From the NCBI RefSeq assembly GCF_023227765.1, contig NZ_JALKBZ010000021.1, forward strand, positions 1 to 43,085: a DNA stretch of 43,085 bases, written 5' to 3'. The position numbers and the translations under genes are program-made. Numbering within the stretch: the stretch's first letter is position 1; each line of letters opens with the position of its first letter. Below, in pieces: positions 15,699 through 24,633 of this stretch. The DNA is from Fuchsiella alkaliacetigena (GTDB lineage: Bacteria; Bacillota; Halanaerobiia; Halobacteroidales; Acetohalobiaceae). Below the pieces are notes generated by a model that worked only from the letters and a program-made list of their open reading frames with translations, had not been told where the DNA came from and did no database searches.

Positions 15699-17150
15699 AT
15701 GAAATCCTCAGAAAAAGTAGCTAATCAGGTTCAAAAGTTCACCGATAAAGCAGATGAGAATTATATAGAAAGAAACTTGATTAAGTTTATTCAAATTCTT
15801 AGAAACTTAGGAATTAGAATCAGTTTAGCTGAATCTATTGAAGCTTTAGAGGCCCTACAGCTAATAGAAATCGTAAATAAAGGCGAATTTAAAACCACCT
15901 TACGTTCAATGTTAGTAAAAAATAATTACGAAAAGAAGATCTTCGATAAGGCCTTTGATATCTTCTTTGTTCCGCAACAGGAAAAAGAAGCTCAGCAAAA
16001 CAGCATGCAACAACAGGCTGAACAGCAACAAGAAGCCCAAGCTGAAGCTGAAAAGAAGATCAGCGAAGAGCTAAAGTTTAAGCGAGAAAGTGTTAGAGAT
16101 GATTTGGAGGATGAAGAAGTAGAGTTAGAGCTAACAGAAGAACAAAAAAAGGTCTATACTAAACTAGACCCAGAAATTCAACAAAAAATTCAAGACTATA
16201 TAGAACAAAGCTTCCCAGGTCATCTTCGTCACTCACCCAATACTAAGTCAGCTTTAGAAAATATGATTGGGGGTAAGCTCAACTACTGGCAACGCCAACT
16301 GGAAAAAGAGAATGGAGTAGAGCAGGAAGAAAAAAGTATAGACTCCCAATTAACCGGTGACTTAGAAATGGATCGAGTAATAGAACAGGTAGTTTCTAGC
16401 TTGCAGCAAGAAAAGGAAGAGTTAATCAACAAAGACTTAAATACTATTCCCGAAGAGGAACTACCCCAGGTTACTATGTTAGTTAAGGAGTTATCACATC
16501 GCTTAGCTACTAAAATCTCCCGTCGCTTTCAAAGAAATAAAAAAACCGGACAGATAGACCTGCGCAAAACTATTAGAAGCAATATTAAATACGGGGGAAC
16601 GATGTTCGATCTCAAATACCAAGAAAAAAAGGTTCAAAAACCGAAGTTTTTACTAATCTGTGATGTTTCCGATTCTATGGCTCGCTACGCTACCTTCGTA
16701 CTTCAATTTGTTTACGGAATTTCAAGCGTAATTCGAGACATAGAAAGCTTTATTTTTTCCGAAGATTTGGAGCGAGTTACCGAACACTTTACCCAAACAG
16801 ACTCCTTTGGAGATACTATAGTAAACATAATTAATAGTAGTCAAGAATGGGGGCAGACTACAGACTTAAGAACTTCATTAGAAACATTTGAGGAGGAGTA
16901 TTTAGACCTTTTAACTCCTCAAACTATACTGATTATTATGAGTGATACCAAAACCATTCGCCTTTACGATGCAGCCGATAAATTAGCTGAAATCAAAAAA
17001 CAGGCTAAAGAAGTCATCTGGCTCAATACTCTACCTAAGTCTGAATGGAAAAACTTAAAATCAGTGGAAACATTTAAAGAGGTAAGTAGAATGGTAGAAT
17101 GTTATACTATTAAGCATCTACAGAACTTTTTAAATGAAGATCTTTTTTGA
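15699..17150 (+). CDS. VWA domain protein, CoxE-like
   Basis: Partner of the preceding MoxR ATPase, 483 residues. The N-terminal part is helical (FIQILRNLGIRISLAESIEAL, typical of CoxE-type proteins), followed by a glutamine/glutamate-rich coiled stretch at about 95-150. The VWA domain from about 315 has the metal-ion-dependent adhesion site DVSDS (322-326), with later TDLRTSLE and LIIMSDTKT completing it. AAAGGAGGG precedes its ATG. A strong terminator follows, so MoxR and VWA form a two-gene operon. Confidence 0.87.
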   Translation: MKSSEKVANQVQKFTDKADENYIERNLIKFIQILRNLGIRISLAESIEALEALQLIEIVNKGEFKTTLRSMLVKNNYEKKIFDKAFDIFFVPQQEKEAQQNSMQQQAEQQQEAQAEAEKKISEELKFKRESVRDDLEDEEVELELTEEQKKVYTKLDPEIQQKIQDYIEQSFPGHLRHSPNTKSALENMIGGKLNYWQRQLEKENGVEQEEKSIDSQLTGDLEMDRVIEQVVSSLQQEKEELINKDLNTIPEEELPQVTMLVKELSHRLATKISRRFQRNKKTGQIDLRKTIRSNIKYGGTMFDLKYQEKKVQKPKFLLICDVSDSMARYATFVLQFVYGISSVIRDIESFIFSEDLERVTEHFTQTDSFGDTIVNIINSSQEWGQTTDLRTSLETFEEEYLDLLTPQTILIIMSDTKTIRLYDAADKLAEIKKQAKEVIWLNTLPKSEWKNLKSVETFKEVSRMVECYTIKHLQNFLNEDLF

Positions 17151-17155
17151 TAATC

Positions 17156-17195
17156 AAAAGAAGCAATCAGTTATCGATAACTGATTGCTTCTTTT
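17156..17195. terminator. Strong bidirectional terminator
   Basis: A 40-base perfect palindrome centred at 17175/17176 with runs of T on either exit (CTTTTTAATT on plus, CTTTTGATTA on minus), placed between the convergent VWA and FtsH-like genes. Confidence 0.88.
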
Positions 17196-17221
17196 TAATT
17201 AAGCTTGCCTAACAGCAAACT

Positions 17222-18715
17222 TTAAACTATTTTTGAAGTCTCAATCCCAAATCTACTTCTGAACTCTTGTCCTTCCATGCTCTCTTCCTGTAATAAATCA
17301 ACTACTATCCGAGACATAATCTCTTCATTTTGAGTAATAATCTTTTTCACCTTTTCCTCTTGAAGACCTATAATCTCTACAATCTGTTGATGGATCTTAT
17401 CTGAAGATAGTTCAGCCTTACTTACTACCCCTAAGTTTGACATTCCAGAAAAAATTATTTTCTTAGCTAAATCAGTAGCCTTCTGAAAATCATTAGTAGC
17501 TCCCGTACTTCGATTACCTAAGATATTCTCTTCAGCAATTGCTCCAGCGATACAGACTGCAATCTGACCCTGTAAATAGTCTACAGTCTGTAAATAATGA
17601 TCGTCCTCAGGATTATGACGAACATAACCTAAAGCCTCACCCCGAGAAGTAATAGTAATATTAGAAACAGAGCCTGGTTTTACCTTTTCAGCTAAAAGAG
17701 CATGGCCTGTTTCGTGATAGGCTATCCGCTCTAGCTCCTCTTCACTAGGACGACGATTTAGTTTCTCCCCCATCATCACCTTATCTATTGCTTCTTTAAA
17801 GTGCTTCTGCTTTACTACCTCTGACTGCTGACGCATAGCTATAATAGCTGCTTCATTAGCCAAGCTTTCCAAGTGAGCTCCCGAAAATCTAAAGGTTTCT
17901 TTGGCTATCTGCTCTAAATCCACTCCCGGCGCTAAAGGTTTATTCTTAGTATGAATCTCCAAAATCTTCTGCCGACCTGCTTTATCAGGTAGATTTACCT
18001 TAACTATTCTATCAAAACGACCTGGTCTTAAGAGAGCTTCATCTAAAATATCAATGCGGTTAGTAGCCCCCACTACTAATACATTCACCTGGTCGTCAAT
18101 AGACATTCCGTCCAGTTCCACTAATAGCTGGTTTAAAGTCTGGTCATACTCCAGATGACTGGAGTGCTGACCACGCTTACCACCCAGAATATCTATTTCA
18201 TCAATAAAGATAATCCCACTGGACTTATTCATTTTTTTAGCTCCACTCTTAACTTTTTTAAATAACTCTCTAATTCGCTTAGCTCCCACTCCAGCATACA
18301 TTTCAATAAATTCACTACCTGAAGCAGAGATAAAGGCTGAATCAGTATACCGAGCGGCTGCCTTAGCTAATAAAGTCTTTCCCGTTCCTGGGGGCCCACT
18401 GAGCATAATCCCTTTTAAAGGTCTAATTCCTAAGCGCTTAATCTTATCTACCTTTCTGACAAAATCCAAAGCTTCAATTAATTCATTTTTAGCCGTATCT
18501 TGTCCCCCTATATCAGCAAACTCCACCTCTGGCATTTGATTACTAACACTATAAGTAGTAAATCTACCGCTACTACCTAAGCTCTGTTTACTTAAGAGGC
18601 GAAAGAGAAAGTAACCTAAAATACCAAAAAAGAAGATAGGAGCTACATTAAAGCCTTGAAAACCCAAAAAAATTAACAAAGCCAAGCCCAAACCTAAACT
18701 AAACTCTTTAACCAT
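17222..18715 (-). CDS. FtsH-like AAA protease lacking the extracytoplasmic domain
   Basis: Membrane AAA ATPase with M41 metallopeptidase, 497 residues against about 600-650 in standard FtsH. Residues 5-42 form two membrane segments joined by only a few residues. The AAA module follows with Walker A GPPGTGKT (107-114), Walker B IIFIDEID, and the SRH region GATNRIDILDEALLRPGRFDR; the zinc motif HETGH is at 334-338 and GATNDFQKATDLA supplies the third ligand. All catalytic residues are present. The ATG at 18715 follows AGGAGGTGG and overlaps the upstream gene by eight bases. That gene encodes a one-helix protein with an external domain, as if the missing FtsH segment were made separately. Confidence 0.88.
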   Translation of the reverse strand: MVKEFSLGLGLALLIFLGFQGFNVAPIFFFGILGYFLFRLLSKQSLGSSGRFTTYSVSNQMPEVEFADIGGQDTAKNELIEALDFVRKVDKIKRLGIRPLKGIMLSGPPGTGKTLLAKAAARYTDSAFISASGSEFIEMYAGVGAKRIRELFKKVKSGAKKMNKSSGIIFIDEIDILGGKRGQHSSHLEYDQTLNQLLVELDGMSIDDQVNVLVVGATNRIDILDEALLRPGRFDRIVKVNLPDKAGRQKILEIHTKNKPLAPGVDLEQIAKETFRFSGAHLESLANEAAIIAMRQQSEVVKQKHFKEAIDKVMMGEKLNRRPSEEELERIAYHETGHALLAEKVKPGSVSNITITSRGEALGYVRHNPEDDHYLQTVDYLQGQIAVCIAGAIAEENILGNRSTGATNDFQKATDLAKKIIFSGMSNLGVVSKAELSSDKIHQQIVEIIGLQEEKVKKIITQNEEIMSRIVVDLLQEESMEGQEFRSRFGIETSKIV

Positions 18716-19265
18716 TAGCTCCACCTCCTGGTAAGGATGACCAATCAACTTTAATTTCTCTTTCTATTACCTTATATAAGTGTTCCTGCTCTGTACTCAA
18801 TTCCAAATAAATATTGTCGTGATCCACACTGATCCGAGCCGAACTTAACTCCGCCTCTTCCTTTAAAAGCTCCAGTTGAGTAGCTAACTTGCTAAACTCT
18901 CCTGTAATAATAGTTTCGTAAATAACTAAATGTATTTTATCATAAGCTTCCTTTAAAATCGGATCTGTTGATTCATTTAAAGTAATTGCATAGTCTTCAG
19001 GGCCCAGCTTCTCAACTAAAATATCATTTACTTTTCTATAGACTGGCCTTAAATCATCAACTCCCTTTAAAGTAAGAACTATCTCTCGAGGTTGAGCCTC
19101 ATTTTTAATTACTACCTTTTCTATTTCTTCTACTGAGCTCAACACTTCCTCTAGAGAATTATTTAAACGATAATGATTAAAATAGTAGTTGCCAGCGAAA
19201 AATATCCCTAAACATAGAATTAAGGCAACAGCTACTAACTTAAGTCTAATTCCTTTAAAAGTCAT
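18708..19265 (-). CDS. Membrane-anchored protein, probable partner of the FtsH-like protease
   Basis: A 185-residue protein with one N-terminal membrane helix (about 9-30, LVAVALILCLGIFFAGNYYF) and no cleavable-site or lipobox motif, so likely a signal anchor with the rest outside. The outer part is acidic and mixed alpha/beta (VEEIEKVVIKNEAQ, REIVLTLKGVDDLRPVYRKV). It shows no catalytic motif. Overlapping by eight bases with the FtsH-like gene, which lacks an external domain, it is plausibly an adaptor or the detached external domain. Not a family I can name. Confidence 0.7.
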   Translation of the reverse strand: MTFKGIRLKLVAVALILCLGIFFAGNYYFNHYRLNNSLEEVLSSVEEIEKVVIKNEAQPREIVLTLKGVDDLRPVYRKVNDILVEKLGPEDYAITLNESTDPILKEAYDKIHLVIYETIITGEFSKLATQLELLKEEAELSSARISVDHDNIYLELSTEQEHLYKVIEREIKVDWSSLPGGGANG

Positions 19266-19335
19266 CTATTTTCATCCTTTCTAACTTACAAAGTCTTACT
19301 CACTTAAAGCCGCTCTCAAATCAATAGCACTTGCT

Positions 19336-19364
19336 ATTATAACACAGCCCCAAGCAGGTAACAA
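19336..19364 (-). promoter_or_regulatory. Promoter of the FtsH-like operon
   Basis: On the minus strand TTGTTA (19364-19359), 17-base spacer, TATAAT (19341-19336), about 70 bases before the ATG of the membrane partner. Confidence 0.6.
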
Positions 19365-19403
19365 CTGTTAGCTTGATGTAAATAATGGAAGTGATTATCC
19401 ATT

Positions 19404-19430
19404 AAAAAAAGACCTAGTAACTAGGCCTTT
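19404..19430 (-). terminator. Terminator of the rimO-pgsA-pgpA operon
   Basis: CCTAG-tta-CTAGG-centred hairpin followed on the minus strand by seven T residues, 29 bases after the pgpA stop. Confidence 0.85.
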
Positions 19431-19458
19431 GATCAACGTTAATTATTCAGTTAAAATT

Positions 19459-19908
19459 TTAGATAAAATAAATCACTAATCTAAGTAATAAGTTAGCCAT
19501 AATCCCAGCTAAAACATCATCAATCATAATCCCTACTCCGCCTGGTAAATCCTGCAACTGTTTAATAGGTGGCGGCTTTAAAATATCAAATATCCTAAAA
19601 AGGATAAAAGCCGGAATTAACATTGTAGAACCTAGACCGAATAAAGAAATAAAATAGCCGGCCCACTCATCAATTACTATTTTAGGACTATCGTGCTCAC
19701 CATAGATCTTTTCAGCCCACTGAGAAATTATCGTACCTACTCCAGTTAAAATCAATACTAATAGAAAACCAACAGTAAAGTACTGTAACCAAAAATAAGC
19801 CACTATTAAAGCAGCTAAGCTTCCTATAGTACCAGGACAAACTGGACTTAAACCACTATAAAAGCCGGTAGCTAAAAGCTTAATTACTGCCTTCGCTTGT
19901 TTGCTCAC
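19459..19908 (-). CDS. pgpA: Phosphatidylglycerophosphatase A
   Basis: Membrane enzyme dephosphorylating phosphatidylglycerol phosphate to phosphatidylglycerol. The 149-residue chain has the PgpA signature FYSGLSPVCPGTIGSL near the N-terminus, VIDEWAGYFISL in the middle and PGGVGIMIDDVLAGI near the end, among hydrophobic helices. GTG start, overlapping the pgsA 3' end by 29 bases, so it is coupled to the enzyme that makes its substrate. Confidence 0.93.
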   Translation of the reverse strand: MSKQAKAVIKLLATGFYSGLSPVCPGTIGSLAALIVAYFWLQYFTVGFLLVLILTGVGTIISQWAEKIYGEHDSPKIVIDEWAGYFISLFGLGSTMLIPAFILFRIFDILKPPPIKQLQDLPGGVGIMIDDVLAGIMANLLLRLVIYFI

Positions 19909-20431
19909 CTATAATCACCGCCCTAGCCTTCCAAAGATAATCTAAGCCTGAAACTACTGTTAATAATACAGCTAACCATAATAAAACTAAACTATAGGGT
20001 AAAGCAATTATTACCGCAATAATAGCTATAATCTGTAAAGTAGTCTTATACTTACCTAGTTTACTAGCAGCTATTACAATTCCTTCGGCAGCAGCTACTA
20101 CTCTTAAACCGGTAATAGCAAACTCTCTCCCAATTATAATAATAGCCGGCCAGGTAGTAATATAACCCATATCCACCAAAGCAATTAAAGCCGCTGAAAT
20201 TAACAGTTTATCTGCTAAAGGATCAATAAACTTACCTAGTTTAGTAATCAAGCCTCTTTTTCTAGCAATATAACCATCCAAACCATCAGTCAGAGCAGCC
20301 AAAGTAAAGACTGCTACCGCAAAGTAACGAGTATAATTTGAATATTCACCTTCAGGTTTAAATAAAAGTAAAAATAAAAAAATAGGTACTAATATAATTC
20401 TAAGCAAAGTTATTTTATTAGGTAAATTCAT
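19880..20431 (-). CDS. pgsA: CDP-diacylglycerol-glycerol-3-phosphate 3-phosphatidyltransferase
   Basis: Integral membrane enzyme making phosphatidylglycerol phosphate. The CDP-alcohol phosphotransferase motif is intact: DGLDGYIAR, eight residues, G, then KFIDPLADK, with several membrane helices over 183 residues. The ATG overlaps the rimO 3' end by 14 bases; pgpA overlaps its own end. The three-gene order rimO-pgsA-pgpA links lipid synthesis to an S12-modifying enzyme, an arrangement seen in other Firmicutes. Confidence 0.95.
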   Translation of the reverse strand: MNLPNKITLLRIILVPIFLFLLLFKPEGEYSNYTRYFAVAVFTLAALTDGLDGYIARKRGLITKLGKFIDPLADKLLISAALIALVDMGYITTWPAIIIIGREFAITGLRVVAAAEGIVIAASKLGKYKTTLQIIAIIAVIIALPYSLVLLWLAVLLTVVSGLDYLWKARAVIIGEQTSEGSN

Positions 20432-21755
20432 ACTCCACCTCTCCTATTAAATCATATTCATAAGCGTCCACAATCTTAGCTTTAATAAAGTCCCCTACTT
20501 GAGCTGCTAAGTCATTGATGTAAATTAAACCATCTATTTCCGGAGCATCACGTTCAGTTCTACCAATCACTAAGCTCTGTCCTTCCTCTTGCTGTACCTC
20601 TTCTACCAATACATTTACTTCCTTACCAATCCACTGTTGATTCCTAGCTAAGGAAATCTCTTGCTGTAACTCCATTACTCGCTGATAACGTTCCTCTTTT
20701 ACTTCTGCTGCTACTTGATTAGGCATTTTAGCAGCTGCAGTTCCTTCCTCACGAGAATACTTAAAGACCCCTAATCTATCAAACTGAGCCTCTTTAATAA
20801 AGTCCAATAAATTTTGAAACTCCTGTTCCCCTTCCCCAGGAAAACCGACAATCAAAGAAGTTCTAATAGTCATTTCCGGAATTTCAGTTCTCAATCTTTC
20901 AATTAAGTCTAATATCTGCTGACTACTTCCTTGTCGATCCATGCGGGCCCTAATCCGGTCATCAGCATGCTGAATAGGTAGATCAATATAGTTACAGATT
21001 CTTTCTTTACTTGCCATCAGCTCTATTAACTCCTCACTAAAATGAGCTGGATAAGCATAGAGCAGTCTAAACCACTTAATCCCCTCAATTTCAGTTAATC
21101 TTTCCAATAACTCTATTAATCTAGGCTCTCCGTAAAGATCAAGCCCATATCTAGTAATATCCTGAGCTACTAAATTAATCTCTTTGATTCCTTGAGCAGC
21201 TAAGCTTTCTACTTCTTTTAAGATTTCTGCTAAGCCACGACTATGCAATCGTCCTCTTAAGTCCGGAATTATACAGTAACTACAACGATTATTACAGCCT
21301 TCAGCTATCTTCACATAAGCACTATAACCAGCCTCTAATCTCTTTCGAGGTAGTATTCGATTATATTCAAACTCTGGAGCAGTCACTTCAAAAGTGCTCT
21401 CGCCAGCCAAACCTCGCTCAATCACCTCTACTATTTCATCAAAATTACCAGTCCCTAAGATACCATCTATCTCTGGTATCTCTGCTTGTAGCTCCGCGGG
21501 ATATCTTTGAGCTAAGCAGCCAGTCACAATCAAAACCCGACAATGTTCTTCTTTATAATTAGCCAATTGAAGAATAGTATCGATAGACTCCTCCTTGGCA
21601 TCCTCGATAAAACCACAGGTATTTACAATCAAAACTTCCGCTTGGCTATAATTATCAGTTACTTTCAGTTCAGTCTGAGCTAATAAACCAGCCATAATCT
21701 CGCTATCCACCTGATTCTTAGGACAGCCTAAACTGACTAAGCCGACTTTTGCCAT
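20418..21755 (-). CDS. rimO: Ribosomal protein S12 methylthiotransferase RimO
   Basis: Radical SAM methylthiotransferase acting on an aspartate of ribosomal protein S12. The N-terminal MTTase domain has SLGCPKNQVDSE and NTCGFIEDAKEESID. The radical SAM motif EGCNNRCSYCIIP gives Cx3Cx2C, and a C-terminal TRAM domain completes 445 residues. RimO rather than MiaB is indicated by GCPKNQVDSE and by ARMDRQGS. AAGGAGAG precedes the ATG. Confidence 0.95.
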   Translation of the reverse strand: MAKVGLVSLGCPKNQVDSEIMAGLLAQTELKVTDNYSQAEVLIVNTCGFIEDAKEESIDTILQLANYKEEHCRVLIVTGCLAQRYPAELQAEIPEIDGILGTGNFDEIVEVIERGLAGESTFEVTAPEFEYNRILPRKRLEAGYSAYVKIAEGCNNRCSYCIIPDLRGRLHSRGLAEILKEVESLAAQGIKEINLVAQDITRYGLDLYGEPRLIELLERLTEIEGIKWFRLLYAYPAHFSEELIELMASKERICNYIDLPIQHADDRIRARMDRQGSSQQILDLIERLRTEIPEMTIRTSLIVGFPGEGEQEFQNLLDFIKEAQFDRLGVFKYSREEGTAAAKMPNQVAAEVKEERYQRVMELQQEISLARNQQWIGKEVNVLVEEVQQEEGQSLVIGRTERDAPEIDGLIYINDLAAQVGDFIKAKIVDAYEYDLIGEVEYEFT

Positions 21756-21886
21756 TAGCTATTCTCTCTCCTTTCTCAACTAAAGCTATATCAATTAATA
21801 TTATTGCTTAAATTACTGTATTTTAAAATTCAAATTTAATACTCTTAACTATTTCCATATTTCAACTAAAATTCCTGCTTAAAAAC

Positions 21887-21916
21887 AAAAAACAGCAACT
21901 AAAGTTGCTGTTTTTT
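21887..21916. terminator. Terminator after the DUF362 gene
   Basis: Fourteen-base perfect arms around AA (21887-21900, 21903-21916) with T runs on both sides. It lies 22 bases past the DUF362 stop on the minus strand and upstream of rimO. Confidence 0.85.
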
Positions 21917-21937
21917 AAATATCCCCTATTTAAAAAG

Positions 21938-23050
21938 TTAATCTATCTTAATCAGCTCATATTCTCTGCTACCTAAACCTATCTGCTCTCCATAAGCCAA
22001 CTGCGCTGTCCAATCTACTTCCGGATGGACTCCGCGAAACTTATCAGCACCAGCTTGATAGTTATCCTTAAGAACACTATTTTTTCGTCCCGGCTGCTTA
22101 TTTATCAGGTCTACAGAGGCTTGATCTATAGCTATAGGATCTTGTGAGGCTAAAATTCCAACATCGTCAACTATCGGTCTATCACTCCAACCACAACAGT
22201 CACAAAGCGGACTAACATCCATTATGAAGTTAATATAGCCCACCTTATCCTCCTTGCCCTTAATAGCACCTAAAGCATATTCAGCCATTCTTTCTTGAAT
22301 CTCTACCGGAGCATTTTCCCACTGTACAGTAATCGCTTCCGTAGGACAGCTAACTATACATTCTCCACAGCCCACACACTTCTCAGCATCAATACGACTT
22401 ACCTCTTCAATCACAAAAGCATCAGCAGCACACCATTCACTACATTCTCCACAGGCTATACACTCCTCAGCTACCACTTCTGGATTAACTGTAGCGTGCA
22501 TCTGCTGTTTACCACTTCTACTCCCTAGACCCATACCGATATTCTTTATTGCTCCTCCAAAGCCGGTTAATTCGTGCCCTTTAAAGTGAGCCATGCTAAT
22601 CATGCCCTGGGCCCTATAAATATCACTAGCTATCTTCACTTTCTCAAAATGCTTTAAGCCAACTTCAACCTCAAAATAGTTCTTTCCATTTAATCCATCC
22701 GCAATAATTAACGGCGCTTCTACAGTAGCATAACTAAAGCCATTAGCTATAGCTGTATTTAGATGGTCTACAGAGTTAGCTCTAGCCCCTGAATAAAGAG
22801 TATTAGCATCGGTTAAAAAAGGTTTTCCTTGCGCCTTTTTAATCTCCTGCACTAAACGACGTACAAATACCGGTCTAATAAAACCAGTATTCCCCTCTTC
22901 TCCAAAATGGAGCTTAATTCCTACTAGATCATCTTCAGCAATTAACTGCTCAAAAGAAGCCTTTTTAAAAAGCTTAGTTAGTTTATTAATTAAGTTATTC
23001 TCCTTAGCTTCAGCCTTCATATCTGCAAAATATACTTCACTCATTAGCAT
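21938..23050 (-). CDS. DUF362 protein with two 4Fe-4S motifs
   Basis: A 370-residue ferredoxin-like protein of the DUF362 family common in anaerobes. The N-terminal domain has VGIKLHFGEEGNTG and FLTDANTLY. A ferredoxin insert follows near 193-235 with CIACGECSEWC and CVGCGECIVSC, enough for two [4Fe-4S] clusters. C-terminal DVSPLCDCCGWSD adds more cysteines. It probably transfers electrons in the cytoplasm; partner and substrate are unknown. AAAGGAGG lies four bases before the ATG at 23050 and ten before a second ATG at 23044, so the start may be two codons further in. folE is 18 bases upstream, so they likely share a transcript. Confidence 0.87.
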   Translation of the reverse strand: MLMSEVYFADMKAEAKENNLINKLTKLFKKASFEQLIAEDDLVGIKLHFGEEGNTGFIRPVFVRRLVQEIKKAQGKPFLTDANTLYSGARANSVDHLNTAIANGFSYATVEAPLIIADGLNGKNYFEVEVGLKHFEKVKIASDIYRAQGMISMAHFKGHELTGFGGAIKNIGMGLGSRSGKQQMHATVNPEVVAEECIACGECSEWCAADAFVIEEVSRIDAEKCVGCGECIVSCPTEAITVQWENAPVEIQERMAEYALGAIKGKEDKVGYINFIMDVSPLCDCCGWSDRPIVDDVGILASQDPIAIDQASVDLINKQPGRKNSVLKDNYQAGADKFRGVHPEVDWTAQLAYGEQIGLGSREYELIKID

Positions 23051-23068
23051 TTTGCCTCCTTTGTAAAT

Positions 23069-23629
23069 CTAGCCCTTAATTAGCTTTAAAGCTTCAGCTC
23101 TGGCAGCCTGATCTCTCTGTAATAATCCTCTTACTGCCGAAGTAGTAGTAAATGAACCCGGCTTACGAACTCCCCGCATAGTCATACACATATGCTCAGC
23201 TTCAATAATTACTATTACTCCTAAAGCATCTATATTATCCATTATTAAATCAGCAATCTGACTAGTTAATCTTTCTTGTAGTTGCGGACGATTAGCAAAG
23301 GAATTAACTACTCGAGCTAGCTTGCTTAACCCAGTTACCTTCCCGTGTTTAGGAATATAACCTATATGTGCTTCCCCAAAGAACGGTAACAGATGATGTT
23401 CACACATCGAATAAAAGGATATATTCTTCACCAAAACTAACTCTTCGTGCTCCTCAGTAAAGAAAATCTGTAAATCTTCAGCTGGGTCTTTATGCAAACC
23501 CTCAAAAATTTCAGCATACATTCTGGCTACTCTAGCTGGAGTATCTTTAAGCCCCTCCCGCTCCGGATCTTCTCCAATAGCGTCTAAAATCATAGTTACT
23601 GCTTCTTGAATTTTATCTTTATCTACCAT
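23069..23629 (-). CDS. folE: GTP cyclohydrolase I
   Basis: Converts GTP to 7,8-dihydroneopterin triphosphate, the first step to folate and, through QueD, to queuosine. The 186-residue length and motifs [38 protein letters not shown] and [16 protein letters not shown] contain the zinc cysteines and histidine. The ATG follows GGAGGGG. It lies 13 kb from queCDE; no folate genes are beside it. A TATAAT box sits upstream without a clear -35. Confidence 0.96.
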   Translation of the reverse strand: MVDKDKIQEAVTMILDAIGEDPEREGLKDTPARVARMYAEIFEGLHKDPAEDLQIFFTEEHEELVLVKNISFYSMCEHHLLPFFGEAHIGYIPKHGKVTGLSKLARVVNSFANRPQLQERLTSQIADLIMDNIDALGVIVIIEAEHMCMTMRGVRKPGSFTTTSAVRGLLQRDQAARAEALKLIKG

Positions 23630-23968
23630 TTATTTCCCCTCCATATCTTCTTAGATCTATTATATTTTAGCTTATCTTATCTGTATCCATAATAATCCTA
23701 TACCATATTTCAGCACAAAAATAAATTTTCCTGCCTCTTTTCCCATTTATAACAGATAAACTGCTTAAAATCAAGCTATAGCTTCACTTAACTCTATTCA
23801 TATTATCATTAATTAATAGTTCTGTCTATCCTATCTTAATAATTTCCTTTAGCAAAATTTTCGTATAATTTAGCTTAATTAAAGAAATTAATAGTTTTAA
23901 CAAGGAAAATAATAAGCAATAGCTAAATATATAAGTACAAAGCAAAAGTTTACAAAGGAGAGATATAA
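23630..23968. other. Intergenic region between folE and the second DUF3786 gene
   Basis: A divergent A/T-rich gap of 339 bases. On plus, TATAAT at 23864-23869 with a poor AATTTC -35 is the likely DUF3786 promoter. On minus, a TATAAT near folE. No open frame or structured RNA is evident. Confidence 0.4.
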
Positions 23969-24625
23969 GTGAATCAATCTAAAGAAAAACGTTTTAAAAC
24001 AGAAATTAAGCAAAATAACTATTTAGAAGCCTTGAAAAAAGCTAAAGAAAAGTTACCAACTTTAAATCCAGATCAAGCAGCCCTTAGAAGTGGGGCTGAG
24101 TTTATGACAGCAGATTCCAAGTTTAAGTTAACTATGGCTAACGAAGACTACTATATTAGTTATCCAGAAGGCGAAGTAGAATATGCTGCCAAAGATAAAG
24201 ATGTGCAACTACCAGTTAAAGTTCTAATTTTGCATTATCTCAATCAGGCTAGCGGAGTTCCTTTAGCTGATAAACTGATTTCCTTTCGCGAAGTACCTGA
24301 AGGAGGAGAAATTTACTACGGGCCCTTTAAAAAGCGAACAATTGACCCTTTAGTTAAGTACTTCGGAGAAGAGCCTGAAAAGTTAATAACAGTTGCTCAA
24401 TATCTAGGTGGCCAAGAAGAAGGCTTAGGAGACTATAGTGTTACTGTTCCTGTTTTTCCTAAGATACCAGTTACCTATGTACTCTGGGAAGGCGATGAAG
24501 AATTTCCCCCTTCCGGTAATGTACTCTTCGATTCTTCAGCGATCTCCTATCTGCCTTCAGAAGATTTAGTCTTTGTAGCTAGTATACCTATCTGGGCTTT
24601 TAAGGGAATTCTTAAGAGTCTATAG
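23969..24625 (+). CDS. DUF3786 domain protein (copy 2)
   Basis: Paralogue of the 12938 gene, 218 residues, with the same C-terminal core: PKIPVTYVLWEGDEEFPPSGNVLFDSS and LPSEDLVFV. It also has the central LISFREVPEGGEIYYGPF that matches LVSYRELPGGNVYN in copy 1. The first 30 residues are basic (KEKRFKTEIKQ) where copy 1 is not. GTG start after AAAGGAGAG. Function unknown; cytoplasmic. Two diverged copies 11 kb apart suggest non-identical roles. Confidence 0.82.
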   Translation: MNQSKEKRFKTEIKQNNYLEALKKAKEKLPTLNPDQAALRSGAEFMTADSKFKLTMANEDYYISYPEGEVEYAAKDKDVQLPVKVLILHYLNQASGVPLADKLISFREVPEGGEIYYGPFKKRTIDPLVKYFGEEPEKLITVAQYLGGQEEGLGDYSVTVPVFPKIPVTYVLWEGDEEFPPSGNVLFDSSAISYLPSEDLVFVASIPIWAFKGILKSL

Positions 24626-24633
24626 TTTTTAAA

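Noticed and set aside
22295-22528. Plus-strand frame inside the DUF362 gene
   Set aside because: Antisense to the ferredoxin cysteine cluster; no independent signals.
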